Notes under the pieces: generated by a model | The model's input: only the letters and a program-made list of their open reading frames with translations | The model's database searches: none | What the model was told of the DNA's origin: nothing | Program-made: the position numbers and the translations under genes | Source of the DNA: Alloalcanivorax marinus | GTDB lineage: Bacteria; Pseudomonadota; Gammaproteobacteria; Pseudomonadales; Alcanivoracaceae | Assembly (NCBI RefSeq): GCF_016906305.1 | Contig: NZ_JADDOL010000006.1 | Coordinates: forward strand, 1-64,000 | Reading direction: 5' to 3' | Length of the DNA: 64,000 nt | Part shown: one piece after another, positions 48,579 to 59,876 of the stretch | Layout of the letters: each line of letters begins with the position of its first letter | Position numbering within the stretch: position 1 is the stretch's first letter

Positions 48579-49484
48579 TCAAGAGTCGCCGACCAGATCG
48601 GCCAGGGCGTCTTCCAATTGCGGGTAGCGGAACCCGAAGCCCTGGTCCTCCAGGCGTCGCGGGTAGACCCGCTGGCCGCCCAGCAGCATGCCGGACAGCT
48701 CGCCCAGGGCCAGCTTGAGCAGCGGCGCCGGGGCCACCCAGGGGGCGGGCCGGTGCACGGCGGCGGCCAGCGCCCGGTGAAAGTGCCGCTGGGTCACCGG
48801 GTGCGGCGCGGTGGCGTTGAACACGCCCTCCACCGCCGGATTCTCCAGGGCACGCAGCAGGATGGTGGTCATGTCGTGCAGGTGGATCCAGCTCAACCAC
48901 TGGGCGCCGTTGCCCAGCCGGGCGCCCAGCCCCAGCCGGTAGACCGGCAGCAGCTTGGCGAGCATGCCGCCGTCGCGGCCCAGCACCACCCCGGTGCGGA
49001 TCAGGCACAGGCGCATGTCCAGGCGTTGCGCCTCGCGGGCGGTCTGCTCCCAGGTGTCGCAGAGCCGGTAGCCGAAATCCTTGCGGCGGGCGGAACTGTG
49101 CTCGGTGAGCTCGGCGTCGCCGGCATCGCCGTAGAAGCCCACCGCGGAACCGCTGACCAGCACCGGCGGGGTCTGTTCCAGCCGCCGGCAGAGGGCCACC
49201 ACCGCCCGGGTGGTGTGGATGCGCGATGCCATCAGGCGGTCCTTGCGCGGCGCCGTCCAGCGACCGGCGAACAGGTTCTCGCCGGCCAGATTGACGATGC
49301 CGCCCAGGGTCTCGCCGCCGTCGATTTCGTCCAGGGAGGCCACCACCCGGGTGTCCGGGGGCAACACCGACCGGGCCCGGTCGGGGCGGCGGCTCAGCAC
49401 CACCGGCTGGTGGCCCTGGCGGACCAGTCGGGCGCACAGCGCGCTGCCGATAAAGCCGCTGCCGCCGGTGACCAGAACCTTCAT
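48579..49484 (-). CDS. YfcH-like NAD-dependent epimerase (TIGR01777 type)
   Basis: 301 aa. It is an extended-SDR protein of the SDR39U1/YfcH branch: VLVTGGSGFIGSALCARL (Rossmann), INLAGE-like VNLAGENLFAGRW, SGSAVGFYGD and LRIRTGVVLGRDGGM-type core. The C-terminal DUF1731-like tail starts near PAPLLKLALGELSGMLLGGQ. The substrate is unknown; the E. coli homologue is uncharacterised. Its ATG overlaps the stop of the preceding membrane-protein gene by four bases. Confidence 0.9.
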   Translation of the reverse strand: MKVLVTGGSGFIGSALCARLVRQGHQPVVLSRRPDRARSVLPPDTRVVASLDEIDGGETLGGIVNLAGENLFAGRWTAPRKDRLMASRIHTTRAVVALCRRLEQTPPVLVSGSAVGFYGDAGDAELTEHSSARRKDFGYRLCDTWEQTAREAQRLDMRLCLIRTGVVLGRDGGMLAKLLPVYRLGLGARLGNGAQWLSWIHLHDMTTILLRALENPAVEGVFNATAPHPVTQRHFHRALAAAVHRPAPWVAPAPLLKLALGELSGMLLGGQRVYPRRLEDQGFGFRYPQLEDALADLVGDS

Positions 49485-51043
49485 GGGGTCTCCTTGAGGG
49501 TCTCGATGTCCTCGATGGGGAAGAAGTATTCCATACTGCCCGCTCCCATGGGCACCGCCAAGGTCAGACGCCGTTGATCCAGCGCCCGCAATACACCCTG
49601 GCGCCGCTCGCCGCTGGTCAGGGTGACCGTGACCCGGCGTCCGATCCACTGTTCCGCGCCGGCCAGGGTGGCCGGGCCGGCGGGCGCCGCCGCCGGGGCA
49701 CGCTCGTCCAGCTTGCCGCCGTCGGCGGCCGGCCCGTCGCCCGGCGGCAGCAGGCGGGTACCATCCGCCAGGCGCACCGCCGCCACCCGGGACGCGGCCA
49801 GGGTCAGTTCCACCTGCCCGGCGCCGATCCGGCGGTTCAGCCACAGGCGGTCCGCGCCCACCCGGATCAGCTGTCCCTGGTGGGTCTGCCCGCCCGCTTC
49901 GACCACCGTCACCGGCTCGCCGACGTGGGCGGCCAGCTCGTCGAACCGGGCCAGCGAGCGCTCCACCCGCGGCGCTGGCCGGTCCGGGGACGCGGCCCCG
50001 GCCGCGGCCGGCTCACCGGCGTCACCGCCCTGGCCGTCGAGCACCTGGCGGTCCAGGGTCCCGGGTGTCACCGCCCAACCCGCCGGCCCTTCTTCCAGGG
50101 CCATGCCAAGTCGTTCCACGGTGCCGTCACGCAGCGCCACCCGGGCCTGTACCTGGCCGTGGCCGTCGGCGCGACGCAAGTTCACGTTTTCCACCACCAC
50201 GCTCTCCACCGCCCCATCGGGATACTGGGTGCGCAGATACTGCCGGGCCACCCAGGCCAGCGTGTCCGGATGGTCGAAGAACAGATCCACGGCGCCATCA
50301 CGGTAGCGCAGGTGATCGGCGTGGGCCGTGAAATTGCCCACCAGATAGCTCTTGCCGGCGTCCGGCAGCAGCAATTGAAGGGTGCCGCTGAAACGGCCCT
50401 CGCCGAGGGGCGCCAGAGCCAGCTCCAAGCGGTATCCCCCGTGGAAGATGCGGGTCTCCGGATAGCGGCCGCCCTCCGGGGTCCAGGACAGATGCACCGC
50501 CGGGCCGTCGGTCTGGCCCGGGTCCACCAGCAGGGTGCGGCGCTCGTCGATGTCCTCCGCCCGCCAGCCGAGCAGCAGGCTCAGCGAACGCTCGGGAAGA
50601 AAGCCCTCCCCTTCCTGCACGCTCAGCACGCCGTTGATCAGCGTCACCCGGGCGGCGGGGTCCAGGCCGGTGCCGTGCAGGCGCCCGCTCAGCGGCCGGC
50701 CCTCGCCCCGGGCAATCAGCAGGCTGGCCTCCGGAGAATGCACGAAGGCGCTGGCCGGTGCGTCCTTGGCACCGCGCAACACCTGCCCCGGCGCCACCGC
50801 CGGCGTCAGCACCTCCCGCTGCAGATAGAACAGCCCTGCGCCGGTCAGCAGGCACACCAGCCCCAGCACGCGCAGCAGGGCCAGCGGGCCGTAGCTTTCC
50901 CAGTGGGCCTGCACCTGGCGCCAGCCGGCCAGCGGCAGCAGAAAAAGCAGCGTACTGTGGCCCCGGGACGCGGCCCGTCTGACCAACCCCGCCGTGGCGA
51001 TGATCAGCAGGCTGACGCCGGCCACGATAAGCCATTCGGACAT
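49481..51043 (-). CDS. Unknown membrane protein with tandem Sm-like C-terminal repeats
   Basis: 520 aa from the ATG at 51043, with GGAG upstream. Two N-terminal hydrophobic segments (WLIVAGVSLLIIATAGLV and VLGLVCLLTGAGLFYL) anchor it. A large region (about 85-335) of beta-rich sequence follows. The C-terminal part carries two similar short barrels: GEPVTVVEAGGQTHQGQLIR (about 383-402) and GRRVTVTLTSGERRQGVLRA (about 470-489), each followed by a basic strand and a hydrophobic strand. They recall Sm/LSm-like folds (small-barrel, RNA or oligomer-forming), but this is by eye. An Ala/Pro/Gly linker separates them. The family is unknown to me. It is coupled to the epimerase. Confidence 0.78.
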   Translation of the reverse strand: MSEWLIVAGVSLLIIATAGLVRRAASRGHSTLLFLLPLAGWRQVQAHWESYGPLALLRVLGLVCLLTGAGLFYLQREVLTPAVAPGQVLRGAKDAPASAFVHSPEASLLIARGEGRPLSGRLHGTGLDPAARVTLINGVLSVQEGEGFLPERSLSLLLGWRAEDIDERRTLLVDPGQTDGPAVHLSWTPEGGRYPETRIFHGGYRLELALAPLGEGRFSGTLQLLLPDAGKSYLVGNFTAHADHLRYRDGAVDLFFDHPDTLAWVARQYLRTQYPDGAVESVVVENVNLRRADGHGQVQARVALRDGTVERLGMALEEGPAGWAVTPGTLDRQVLDGQGGDAGEPAAAGAASPDRPAPRVERSLARFDELAAHVGEPVTVVEAGGQTHQGQLIRVGADRLWLNRRIGAGQVELTLAASRVAAVRLADGTRLLPPGDGPAADGGKLDERAPAAAPAGPATLAGAEQWIGRRVTVTLTSGERRQGVLRALDQRRLTLAVPMGAGSMEYFFPIEDIETLKETP

Positions 51044-51402
51044 GTTGTTCTGTTCTCCCCACCGCACGCGGCACGCTCCCGGCCCAGCTTACAAAGGGCG
51101 CGGGGTGCAATCCACCGTTTCGCCCCCCGCCGGCGGCCCTCGGGGCCGGGCTTTGACGGCGGTCACAAAGGCGCCGGCCCCGACCGGCGCGGGCCGGCCA
51201 ACGGACCGTAACCCGGGCTGCTTTTCCGGTCATCGGATTTCATCAAAAAAGGCTTGTGTGGACGAAAATCAGACGTTATATAGGCGCTGAGGTGATCAGG
51301 AAAACGACCGGCGACGAAGGCACTCAGCACCGCGCCGTCCGGTTCGGCTCCTTGGCACCCGGTTGTTTGAGGCCGTTCCCCCATTTCCCGAAGGAGGCGA
51401 CC
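51044..51402. other. Intergenic region, 359 nt, between divergent genes
   Basis: The region separates the membrane-protein gene (minus) from the small acidic protein gene (plus). Besides the promoter candidate at 51254-51282 and the AAGGAGG site before 51403, I see no gene, repeat or hairpin of note. Its left part is GC-rich (51068-51230), the right part near the promoter is AT-rich. Confidence 0.6.
51254..51282 (+). promoter_or_regulatory. Candidate promoter of the small acidic protein gene
   Basis: TTGTGT (51254-51259) and TATATA (51277-51282) are 17 nt apart. The leader would be about 115 nt. The -35 is weak (three matches), the -10 has four. Confidence 0.45.
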
Positions 51403-51642
51403 ATGAGTAACCGACGCGCTGAGACAGACTATGAGTCGGATGAACTACTGATGAATGATGACTACGAAGTGGATGAAGACCTGGAAGAGGATGTCCAGGA
51501 GGAAAAGGCGACCCGTGCCCGCGGTTTCAATATGGACATGCGCCATCGTATCGAGGATCGGTTGGAGGAACGTCGTCTCAAGCGCGAGCTGAACGATTAC
51601 GATTTCTTCGAGCTGGAGGATGATGAGGACGTGCTGCATTAA
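51403..51642 (+). CDS. Small acidic PA3496-family protein
   Basis: 79 aa with AAGGAGG five nt upstream of the ATG. The first half is very acidic (YESDELLMNDDYEVDEDLEE). The second half carries a basic/amphipathic helix followed by an acidic end: RHRIEDRLEERRLKRELNDY, then DFFELEDDED. This layout matches proteins named PA3496 family (putative envelope integrity protein), from recall. The function is uncertain. A strong terminator follows. Confidence 0.82.
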   Translation: MSNRRAETDYESDELLMNDDYEVDEDLEEDVQEEKATRARGFNMDMRHRIEDRLEERRLKRELNDYDFFELEDDEDVLH

Positions 51643-51657
51643 GGCGGGTCCGGATAC

Positions 51658-51687
51658 AAAAAAGCCCGCCGGATGGCGGGCTTTTTT
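51658..51687. terminator. Bidirectional terminator between the small acidic gene and sucD
   Basis: AAAAAAGCCCGCC-GGAT-GGCGGGCTTTTTT is a perfect inverted repeat (13-bp arms) with T-tracts on both strands. It lies between the two convergent genes and should end both transcripts. Confidence 0.92.
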
Positions 51688-51706
51688 TCGGTGAAGCGGG
51701 TCCGGC

Positions 51707-52582
51707 TTACCAGCCGGTGGCCTTCTTCACGCCCTCGCCGATTTCGGCGGGGTTGCGGACGGTGACCACACCGGCCGCTTCCAGGGCGGCGAACTTCTCG
51801 TCCGCGGTGCCCTTGCCACCGGCGATGATCGCGCCGGCGTGGCCCATGCGTTTGCCCGGAGGCGCGGTGACACCGGCGATGTAGCTGACCACCGGCTTGG
51901 TCACGTGCTCCTTGATGTAGGCCGCCGCTTCATCTTCCGCGGTACCGCCGATCTCACCCACCATGACGATGGCTTCGGTCTGCGGATCGTTCTGGAACAT
52001 TTCCAGCGCGTCGATGAAGGTGGTGCCCGGGATCGGGTCGCCGCCGATACCGATGCAGGTGGACTGACCGTAACCCAGCTTGGTGGTCTGGTTGACCGCC
52101 TCGTAGGTCAGGGTGCCGGAACGGGACACGATGCCCACCTTGCCCGGCTTGTGAATGTGACCGGGCATGATGCCGATCTTGCATTCACCGGGGGTGATCA
52201 CACCGGGGCAGTTCGGGCCGATCAGGCGCACATTGCCCTTGCGGACGATGTATTCCTTCACGTACAGCATGTCCAGGGCGGGAATGCCCTCGGTGATGCA
52301 GACGATCAGCTCGATGCCGGCGTCGGCGGCCTCGATGATGGAGTCCTTGCAGAACGCCGCCGGTACGTAGATCACGGAGGCGGTGGCGCCGGTTTCCTTG
52401 ACCGCGTCGGCCACGGTGTTGAACACCGGCAGGCCCAGATGGGTCTGGCCGCCCTTGCCCGGGGTCACGCCGCCGACCATCTTGGTACCGTACTCAATGG
52501 CCTGCTCGGAGTGGAAGGTGCCCTGGCTGCCGGTGAAGCCCTGGCAGATTACCTTGGTGTTCTTGTCGATCAATACGCTCAT
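51707..52582 (-). CDS. sucD: Succinyl-CoA synthetase alpha subunit SucD
   Basis: 291 aa (E. coli 289). CoA binding: [19 protein letters not shown]. The phosphorylated His is in [12 protein letters not shown] (about residue 247). Other blocks are [17 protein letters not shown] and [15 protein letters not shown]. It makes succinate and a nucleoside triphosphate from succinyl-CoA with SucC. Its ATG overlaps the sucC stop (ATGA). It is the last gene of the TCA cluster and is followed by the bidirectional terminator. Confidence 0.98.
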   Translation of the reverse strand: MSVLIDKNTKVICQGFTGSQGTFHSEQAIEYGTKMVGGVTPGKGGQTHLGLPVFNTVADAVKETGATASVIYVPAAFCKDSIIEAADAGIELIVCITEGIPALDMLYVKEYIVRKGNVRLIGPNCPGVITPGECKIGIMPGHIHKPGKVGIVSRSGTLTYEAVNQTTKLGYGQSTCIGIGGDPIPGTTFIDALEMFQNDPQTEAIVMVGEIGGTAEDEAAAYIKEHVTKPVVSYIAGVTAPPGKRMGHAGAIIAGGKGTADEKFAALEAAGVVTVRNPAEIGEGVKKATGW

Positions 52583-53748
52583 TTGGCACCTCCCGCGGCT
52601 TTCACCACCTGCTCGGCGGCGTCGTCAAAACTCTTGGCGGCAATGATGTTCATGCCGCTGTCGGCCAGCTTCTTGGCGCCCAGTTCGGCGTTGTTGCCTT
52701 CCAGACGCACCACCACCGGCACTTCGACGCCCACTTCTTCCACGGCGCCGATGATGCCTTCGGCGATCAGGTCACAACGGACGATACCGCCGAAGATGTT
52801 GACCAGAACCGCTTGCACCTGATCGTCGGAGAGGATGATCTTGAACGCTTCGGTGACGCGCTCCTTGGTGGCGCCACCGCCCACGTCCAGGAAGTTGGCG
52901 GGCTGGCCGCCTTTCAGCTTGACCAGGTCCATGGTACCCATGGCCAGGCCGGCACCGTTCACCATGCAGCCGATGTTGCCTTCCAGGGCCACGTAGTTGA
53001 GTTCCCACTCGGCGGCGCGACGCTCGCGCTCGTCTTCCTGGGAGGGATCTTCCAGGGCCTTGATGTCCGGGTGACGGAACAGTGCGCTGCCGTCCACGTT
53101 GATCTTGGCGTCCAGGCAGTGCAGATCGCCCTGCTCGGTGATCACCAGCGGGTTCACTTCGATCAGCGCCAGGTCCTTGTCGTCGAACAGCTTGGCCAGA
53201 CCGGTGAAGATCTTGGCGAACTGACCGACCTGTTTGCCTTCCAGGCCCAGTTGGAACGCGATCTGGCGAGCCTGATAGGGCTGTGCGCCGACCAGCGGAT
53301 CCACTTCCGCCTTGAGAATTTTTTCCGGGGTTTCCTCGGCGACCTTCTCGATTTCCACGCCGCCCTCGGTGGACGCCATGAACACCACCCGGCGGGTGGC
53401 GCGATCCAGCACCGCGCTCAGGTACAGTTCCCGGGCGATGTCGGTGCAGGTTTCCACCAGGATCTTGGAGACCGGCTGACCGTGCTCGTCGGTCTGGAAG
53501 GTGACCAGACGCTGGCCCAGCCATTTCTTGGCGAATTCCGCCGCTTCCTCGGGGCTGTCGACCAGCTTCACACCGCCGGCCTTGCCGCGGCCGCCGGCGT
53601 GTACCTGGGCCTTGACGACCCATTTGTCACCACCGATTTCCTTCGCCTTGGCGGCCACCTCTTCGGGGGTGTCGCAGGCGAATCCCTTGGAAACCGGCAG
53701 GCCGTAATCAGCAAACAGCTGTTTAGACTGATACTCGTGGAGATTCAT
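52579..53748 (-). CDS. sucC: Succinyl-CoA synthetase beta subunit SucC
   Basis: 389 aa (E. coli 388). ATP-grasp domain: [16 protein letters not shown] and [20 protein letters not shown]. The power-helix region lies around [16 protein letters not shown]. It pairs with SucD. A 95-nt gap to lpd contains a GC-rich hairpin (GGCCCG-TGCACG-CGGGCC, about 53827-53844), which could lower expression or allow separate regulation of sucCD. Confidence 0.98.
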   Translation of the reverse strand: MNLHEYQSKQLFADYGLPVSKGFACDTPEEVAAKAKEIGGDKWVVKAQVHAGGRGKAGGVKLVDSPEEAAEFAKKWLGQRLVTFQTDEHGQPVSKILVETCTDIARELYLSAVLDRATRRVVFMASTEGGVEIEKVAEETPEKILKAEVDPLVGAQPYQARQIAFQLGLEGKQVGQFAKIFTGLAKLFDDKDLALIEVNPLVITEQGDLHCLDAKINVDGSALFRHPDIKALEDPSQEDERERRAAEWELNYVALEGNIGCMVNGAGLAMGTMDLVKLKGGQPANFLDVGGGATKERVTEAFKIILSDDQVQAVLVNIFGGIVRCDLIAEGIIGAVEEVGVEVPVVVRLEGNNAELGAKKLADSGMNIIAAKSFDDAAEQVVKAAGGAK

Positions 53749-53843
53749 GCCTTAACTTCCATCAAATGTCTGTGGATAGCGCTCCCGGCGCAAAATCGGG
53801 CCGCGCCGGGCCCCGACCGGATCAGGGCCCGTGCACGCGGGCC

Positions 53844-55286
<1,443 letters not shown>

Positions 55287-55298
55287 CTATCCCTTTGT

Positions 55299-56558
55299 TC
55301 AGATGTCCAGCAGCAGACGGGCCGGATCCTCGATAAAGTTCTTCACGGTGACCAGGAACTGCACCGCTTGCTTGCCGTCGATCAGGCGGTGGTCGTAGGA
55401 CAGCGCCAGATACATCATCGGCAGAATCTCCACCTTGCCGTCCACGGCCATGGGCCGTTCCTGGATCTTGTGCATGCCCAGGATGGCGGTCTGCGGCGGA
55501 TTGAGAATCGGCATGGACATCAGGGAGCCGAACACCCCGCCGTTGGAAATGGTGAAGGTGCCGCCGGTCATCTCATCGATGGACAGCTTGCCCTTCTGGG
55601 CTTTCTGGCCGTAGTCGATGATCTGGGACTCCACTTCCGCCAGACCCTTCTGGTCGGCGTCGCGCACCACCGGTACCACCAGGCCGCGCTCGGTGGACAC
55701 CGCCACGCCCACGTCGTAGTAACCGTGGTAGACCACGTCGTCACCGTCGATGGAGGCGTTCACTTCCGGGTAGCGCTTGAGCGCTTCCACGCAGGCGCGG
55801 GTAAAGAAGCCCATGAAGCCCAGGCGCACGCCGTGGGCCTTCTCGAAGGCGTCCTTGTAGTTCTTGCGCATGTCCATGATCGGCTTCATGTTGACCTCGT
55901 TGAAGGTGGTCAACATGGCCGCGTTCTGCTGCGCGGACACCAGCCGCTCGGCGATGCGCTTGCGCAGACGGGTCATCGGCACGCGGCGCTCTTCGCGCTC
56001 GCCGGGCTCCGCCTCGGGGATCGGCGCCGCTTTCGATTCGGACGAGGAGGAAGCGGGCTTCTCCTGGCGGTTGGCCAGGGCCTTCTCCACGTCTTCCTTG
56101 GTGATGCGGCCGTCGCGGCCGGTGCCTTTCACGTCACCGGCGGACAGACCGTGCTCGCTCATCATCTTGCGCGCGGCCGGACCGGCCTGGGCGTCGTCGT
56201 CACCGCCCTCGGCGTCGGCGGGCTCGCTCTTGGCTTCCGCCTTCGGCTCGTCGGCTTTGGCGTCGGCCTTGCCCTCGTCCTTGCTTTCTTCCTGCTTGGC
56301 GTCGCCGCCGCCGGAGCCACTGCCGGCCTCCAGGGAACCCAGGACTTCCTGGCTTTCCACGGTGTCGCCTTCGTCCTTGAGAATCTTGCCCACCACGCCG
56401 TCGCTGGGGGCCACTACCTCGAGGACCACCTTGTCGGTTTCGATGTCCACCAGCAGCTCGTCACGCTTGACCGCCTCGCCTTCTCGCTTGTGCCAGGTGG
56501 CCACGGTGCCGTCCGCCACGGATTCCGGAAACTGTGGGGCTTTGATTTCTGTCGCCAT
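55299..56558 (-). CDS. sucB: Dihydrolipoamide succinyltransferase (E2) SucB
   Basis: 419 aa with one lipoyl domain (about 1-78; the modified Lys in [11 protein letters not shown]), an Ala/Glu/Lys-rich linker, a peripheral-subunit-binding domain (about 118-155, [16 protein letters not shown]), and the catalytic acyltransferase domain. Its active-site signature is [17 protein letters not shown]. It forms the core of the 2-oxoglutarate dehydrogenase complex. It is 36 nt after sucA. Confidence 0.98.
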   Translation of the reverse strand: MATEIKAPQFPESVADGTVATWHKREGEAVKRDELLVDIETDKVVLEVVAPSDGVVGKILKDEGDTVESQEVLGSLEAGSGSGGGDAKQEESKDEGKADAKADEPKAEAKSEPADAEGGDDDAQAGPAARKMMSEHGLSAGDVKGTGRDGRITKEDVEKALANRQEKPASSSSESKAAPIPEAEPGEREERRVPMTRLRKRIAERLVSAQQNAAMLTTFNEVNMKPIMDMRKNYKDAFEKAHGVRLGFMGFFTRACVEALKRYPEVNASIDGDDVVYHGYYDVGVAVSTERGLVVPVVRDADQKGLAEVESQIIDYGQKAQKGKLSIDEMTGGTFTISNGGVFGSLMSMPILNPPQTAILGMHKIQERPMAVDGKVEILPMMYLALSYDHRLIDGKQAVQFLVTVKNFIEDPARLLLDI

Positions 56559-56594
56559 GCTGATTCCTTTAAACCCTTTTCGGTTCGCTTTCGC

Positions 56595-59432
56595 TCATTT
56601 GATCTGGAATGCGTCTTCGACCAGACGCTGCTGCTGTTCAACGTGCAGGGACATGGAGCCCGCCGCCGGTGCCGCCGCCATGTCGCGGCCGGCGTAGTGC
56701 ACCGGGAGGTTGTCCTTGACCGCCCGCGCCACGCGCAGGAAGTGGTGCTGGGAGCTGAACCAGGCGCCCTGATTCATGGGCTCTTCCTGGCACCAGACCA
56801 GGGTCTCCAGGTTCGGGTAGCTCTCCAGAATCTCGGTCAGACGTTTCTCCGGGAACGGATAGAGCTGCTCGATGCGCACCACCGCGGTGTCGTTGAGGTC
56901 GTCGCTTTCGCGCTTCTCCAGCAGGTCGTAGTAGACCTTGCCGGCGCACATCACGACTCGCTTGACGGCCTTGCGGTCAAACTCCGGCTGCTCGTCGATC
57001 ACGGTCTGGAAGCGACCCTCGGCCAGATCCTCCAGGGAGGACGTGGCGCGCTTGTGACGCAGCAGACTCTTCGGCGTCATCACCACCAGCGGCTTGCGCA
57101 GCGGGCGGATCGCCTGACGGCGCAGCAGATGGAAAATCTGCGCCGGCGTGGTCGGCACGCACACCTGCATGTTGTGCTCGGCGCACAGCTGCAGGAAGCG
57201 CTCCAGGCGCGCGGAGGAGTGCTCCGGGCCCTGCCCTTCGTAACCGTGCGGCAGCAGCATGGTCAGGCCGCACAAACGGCCCCACTTGGCTTCACCGGAA
57301 GAAATGAACTGGTCGATCACCACCTGGGCGCCGTTGACGAAATCGCCGAACTGGGCTTCCCACAGGATCAGCGCCTTGGGCGTGGTGGTGGCGTAACCGT
57401 ACTCAAACGCCAGCACCGCTTCCTCGGACAGCAGGGAATCGTAGATGTCCATGCGCGGCTGGCCCTCGTAGAGGTGCTGCAGCGGCACATAGTTGTCGCC
57501 GTTTTTCTGGTTGTGAATTACGGCGTGCCGGTGGGAGAAGGTGCCCCGGCCCGAGTCCTGGCCAGTCAGACGCACCATGTATCCCTGGTCCAGCAGCGTG
57601 GCATAGGCCAGGGTCTCGCCGTAGCCCCAGTTCAGGGGCATGGCGCCGGCGGTCATCTTGCGGCGGTCCTCCAGGATCTTCTTGACCTGACGCTGGGTGA
57701 CCACGCCCTCGGGCAGGGTCTCCAGGCGGCCGGCCAGGTCCTGAAGTTTCTTCAGCGGGTAACCGGTGTCCCAGTCGTCCTCGACCTGGTGGCCGATGAA
57801 CGGAGACCAGTCCACGAACAGCGCCTTGTTGGGCTCGCGCACCAGGGCCTTGACCACGTGGTTGCCCTCGTCGAGGGCGTCCCGGTAGTCGTCGACCATC
57901 TTCTGGGCGTCCTGCTCGGACAGCACCTGCTCGTTGATCAGACGCTCCGCGTACAGGGTACGGCTGGAGGGGTGGGACTTGATCTTCTTGTACATCAGCG
58001 GCTGGGTGGAGGACGGCTCGTCCGCCTCGTTGTGGCCCAAACGGCGGTAACAGATCAGGTCGATCACCACGTCCTTCTTGAACTGCATGCGGTAGTCCAC
58101 CGCCAACTGGGTGACGAAGTAGACCGCCTCCGGATCGTCCGCGTTGACGTGGAAGATCGGCGCCTGGACCATCTTGGCCACGTCGGTGCAGTACTCGGTG
58201 GAGCGGGCATCATCACGACGGCTGGTGGTGAAGCCCACCTGGTTGTTGATGATGATGTGCAGGGTGCCGCCGGTGTGGTAGGCACGGGTCTGGGACATCT
58301 GGAAGGTTTCCATGACCACGCCCTGGCCGGCGAAGGCGGCGTCACCATGGATCAGGATCGGCACCACCTGGTCGCCGCCGCTGTCGTCGCGGCGGTCCTG
58401 GCGGGCACGCACCGAACCTTCCACCACCGGAGACACGATCTCCAGATGGGAGGGGTTGAAGGCCATCGCCAGGTGCACCTCACCGCCGGAGGTCTGCACG
58501 TTGGACGAGAAGCCCTGGTGGTATTTTACGTCGCCGGAGCCGTTCTCGTTGAAGCTCTTGCCCTCGAACTCGCCGAACAGGTCCCGCGGGCTCTTGCCCA
58601 GGGTGTTGACCAGCACGTTGAGGCGGCCCCGGTGGGCCATGCCGAGCACCATTTCCTTGGCGCCGTAGCTGCCGACCCGCTGAATCATCTCGTCCATCAG
58701 CGGAATCAGGGACTCGCCGCCTTCCAGGCCGAAACGCTTGGTGCCGGGGTAGCGACTGCCCAGGTATTTTTCCAGCCCTTCGGCGGCGGTGAGCCGCTCA
58801 AGAATGTGCTGCTTGATGTCGGCGCCGTACTGCGGATGGCTGCGCACGCCTTCCAGCCGTTGCTGGATCCACCGCTTCTCGGCGGTGTTGACGATGTGCA
58901 TGTACTCCGTGCCCACGGTGGAACAGTAGCTGCCCTGCAGGCAGTCCATGATCTCACGGAGGGTGGCTTCCGGCTTGCCCAGGAACAGGTTGCCGGTCTG
59001 GAACACGGTGTCCAGATCGGATTTGCTCAGTCCGTGGTGGGCCAGTTCCAGATCCGGTACCGCTTCGCGTTCCATCAGACCCAGCGGGTCCAGCTTGGCC
59101 ACCTGGTGGCCACGGTTGCGGTAGGCGGCGATCAGGTGAAGCACCCGCACCTGGCGGCGTTCGTGCTCGGAACTGACGGCGCTGGCGCCCATTTTCTGAA
59201 CCCGGGAGCGATTTTTGGCTTCCAGCAGAAAATGTTCGCGTACCGCGGAATGGGGAACGTCGGATTCCACGGCGCCGTTGACGCTGGGAAGCTTCTCGAA
59301 GTAGGCGCGCCAGTCTTCCGGCACGGAGTTGGGATCGGTCAGGTAGGATTCGTACAGTTCATCAACATAGGCCGCGTTGGCGCCCCCGATGTGGGAGGAC
59401 TGCCATTGGCGGTGCATGGAACTGTCTTGCAT
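56595..59432 (-). CDS. sucA: 2-Oxoglutarate dehydrogenase E1 component SucA
   Basis: 945 aa (E. coli 933) from the ATG at 59432, with AAGGAA upstream; an in-frame GTG/ATG further up is less likely. The N-terminal E2-binding segment includes AAYVDELYESYLTDPNSVPE. The ThDP core has GMAHRGRLNVLVN, MAFNPSHLEIVSPVVEG, HGDAAFAGQGVVMET and INNQVGFTTS, with the C-terminal transketolase-like domain after about 600. It decarboxylates 2-oxoglutarate. A candidate promoter lies at 59604-59633 in the large upstream gap. Confidence 0.98.
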   Translation of the reverse strand: MQDSSMHRQWQSSHIGGANAAYVDELYESYLTDPNSVPEDWRAYFEKLPSVNGAVESDVPHSAVREHFLLEAKNRSRVQKMGASAVSSEHERRQVRVLHLIAAYRNRGHQVAKLDPLGLMEREAVPDLELAHHGLSKSDLDTVFQTGNLFLGKPEATLREIMDCLQGSYCSTVGTEYMHIVNTAEKRWIQQRLEGVRSHPQYGADIKQHILERLTAAEGLEKYLGSRYPGTKRFGLEGGESLIPLMDEMIQRVGSYGAKEMVLGMAHRGRLNVLVNTLGKSPRDLFGEFEGKSFNENGSGDVKYHQGFSSNVQTSGGEVHLAMAFNPSHLEIVSPVVEGSVRARQDRRDDSGGDQVVPILIHGDAAFAGQGVVMETFQMSQTRAYHTGGTLHIIINNQVGFTTSRRDDARSTEYCTDVAKMVQAPIFHVNADDPEAVYFVTQLAVDYRMQFKKDVVIDLICYRRLGHNEADEPSSTQPLMYKKIKSHPSSRTLYAERLINEQVLSEQDAQKMVDDYRDALDEGNHVVKALVREPNKALFVDWSPFIGHQVEDDWDTGYPLKKLQDLAGRLETLPEGVVTQRQVKKILEDRRKMTAGAMPLNWGYGETLAYATLLDQGYMVRLTGQDSGRGTFSHRHAVIHNQKNGDNYVPLQHLYEGQPRMDIYDSLLSEEAVLAFEYGYATTTPKALILWEAQFGDFVNGAQVVIDQFISSGEAKWGRLCGLTMLLPHGYEGQGPEHSSARLERFLQLCAEHNMQVCVPTTPAQIFHLLRRQAIRPLRKPLVVMTPKSLLRHKRATSSLEDLAEGRFQTVIDEQPEFDRKAVKRVVMCAGKVYYDLLEKRESDDLNDTAVVRIEQLYPFPEKRLTEILESYPNLETLVWCQEEPMNQGAWFSSQHHFLRVARAVKDNLPVHYAGRDMAAAPAAGSMSLHVEQQQRLVEDAFQIK

Positions 59433-59603
59433 CGTCGCTCGTTCCTTAGCCGGGCGAACGTCACGCCTGTGGGCATGCATGCTTCTGTCCACAGGGCCGC
59501 GACCCTGTTACCCGTGCTTATCGCTGTTTACGGAAACGGCGCCTTTTAAGCACCGTCCCCACCCTGCTTTGTCGCGCTCCCGGGGTTGCCGGAAACGCCC
59601 GGT

Positions 59604-59633
59604 ATTGTAATACGTTTATGGGGCCATTGTTAG
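59604..59633 (-). promoter_or_regulatory. Candidate sucA promoter
   Basis: On the minus strand, CTAACA (59628-59633) and TACAAT (59604-59609) are 18 nt apart. The -10 matches five of six consensus bases. The leader to the sucA ATG would be about 165 nt. Confidence 0.5.
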
Positions 59634-59652
59634 GCACTACAAGACCATGGTA

Positions 59653-59667
59653 GGGGCAATTTGCCCC
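59653..59667. promoter_or_regulatory. Palindrome upstream of the sucA promoter
   Basis: GGGGCAA-T-TTGCCCC is a perfect 7-bp inverted repeat about 20 nt upstream of the proposed sucA -35 box. The position and symmetry fit a repressor or activator site; the regulator is unknown. Confidence 0.4.
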
Positions 59668-59771
59668 GATACGGCCCGTCTACCCCGGCAACGTGCCCTG
59701 AATCGCCCGGAAACGCCGTCCAGCTTAACGAAACCCGCCGGTCACGGCCCCACCCCGTCGCATTCGGAAAC

Positions 59772-59801
59772 AAAAAAACGCCGGGAGCGTTTTTTGACGT
59801 C
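59772..59801. repeat. Hairpin repeat copy 1 (AAAAAACGC...GCGTTTTTT)
   Basis: The 30-mer starting A7-CGCCGGGAGCG and ending GACGTC contains a 9-bp stem (59773-59781 with 59787-59795) and a 5-nt loop. A- and T-tracts flank it on both strands, as in a bidirectional terminator. The same 30-mer, with one base changed in the loop, occurs at 59847-59876. Confidence 0.75.
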
Positions 59802-59846
59802 GCGCCAGCGACGGCCCGAAGGGCGCCCGCCAGGGACGGTGGGCGC

Positions 59847-59876
59847 AAAAAAACGCCTGGAGCGTTTTTTGACGTC
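59847..59876. repeat. Hairpin repeat copy 2
   Basis: The copy differs from the one at 59772-59801 at a single loop position (CTGGA instead of CGGGA). The stem is 59848-59856 with 59862-59870. It directly abuts the sdhB terminator. Conservation of the stem and the trailing GACGTC in both copies suggests duplication. Confidence 0.75.

Noticed and set aside
49485-49844. Possible gene reaching upstream of the YfcH-like epimerase in the same frame
   Set aside because: The residues before MKVLVTGGSG are Gly/Arg/Ala-rich shadow of the preceding gene, which ends exactly with a 4-base overlap at the epimerase ATG.
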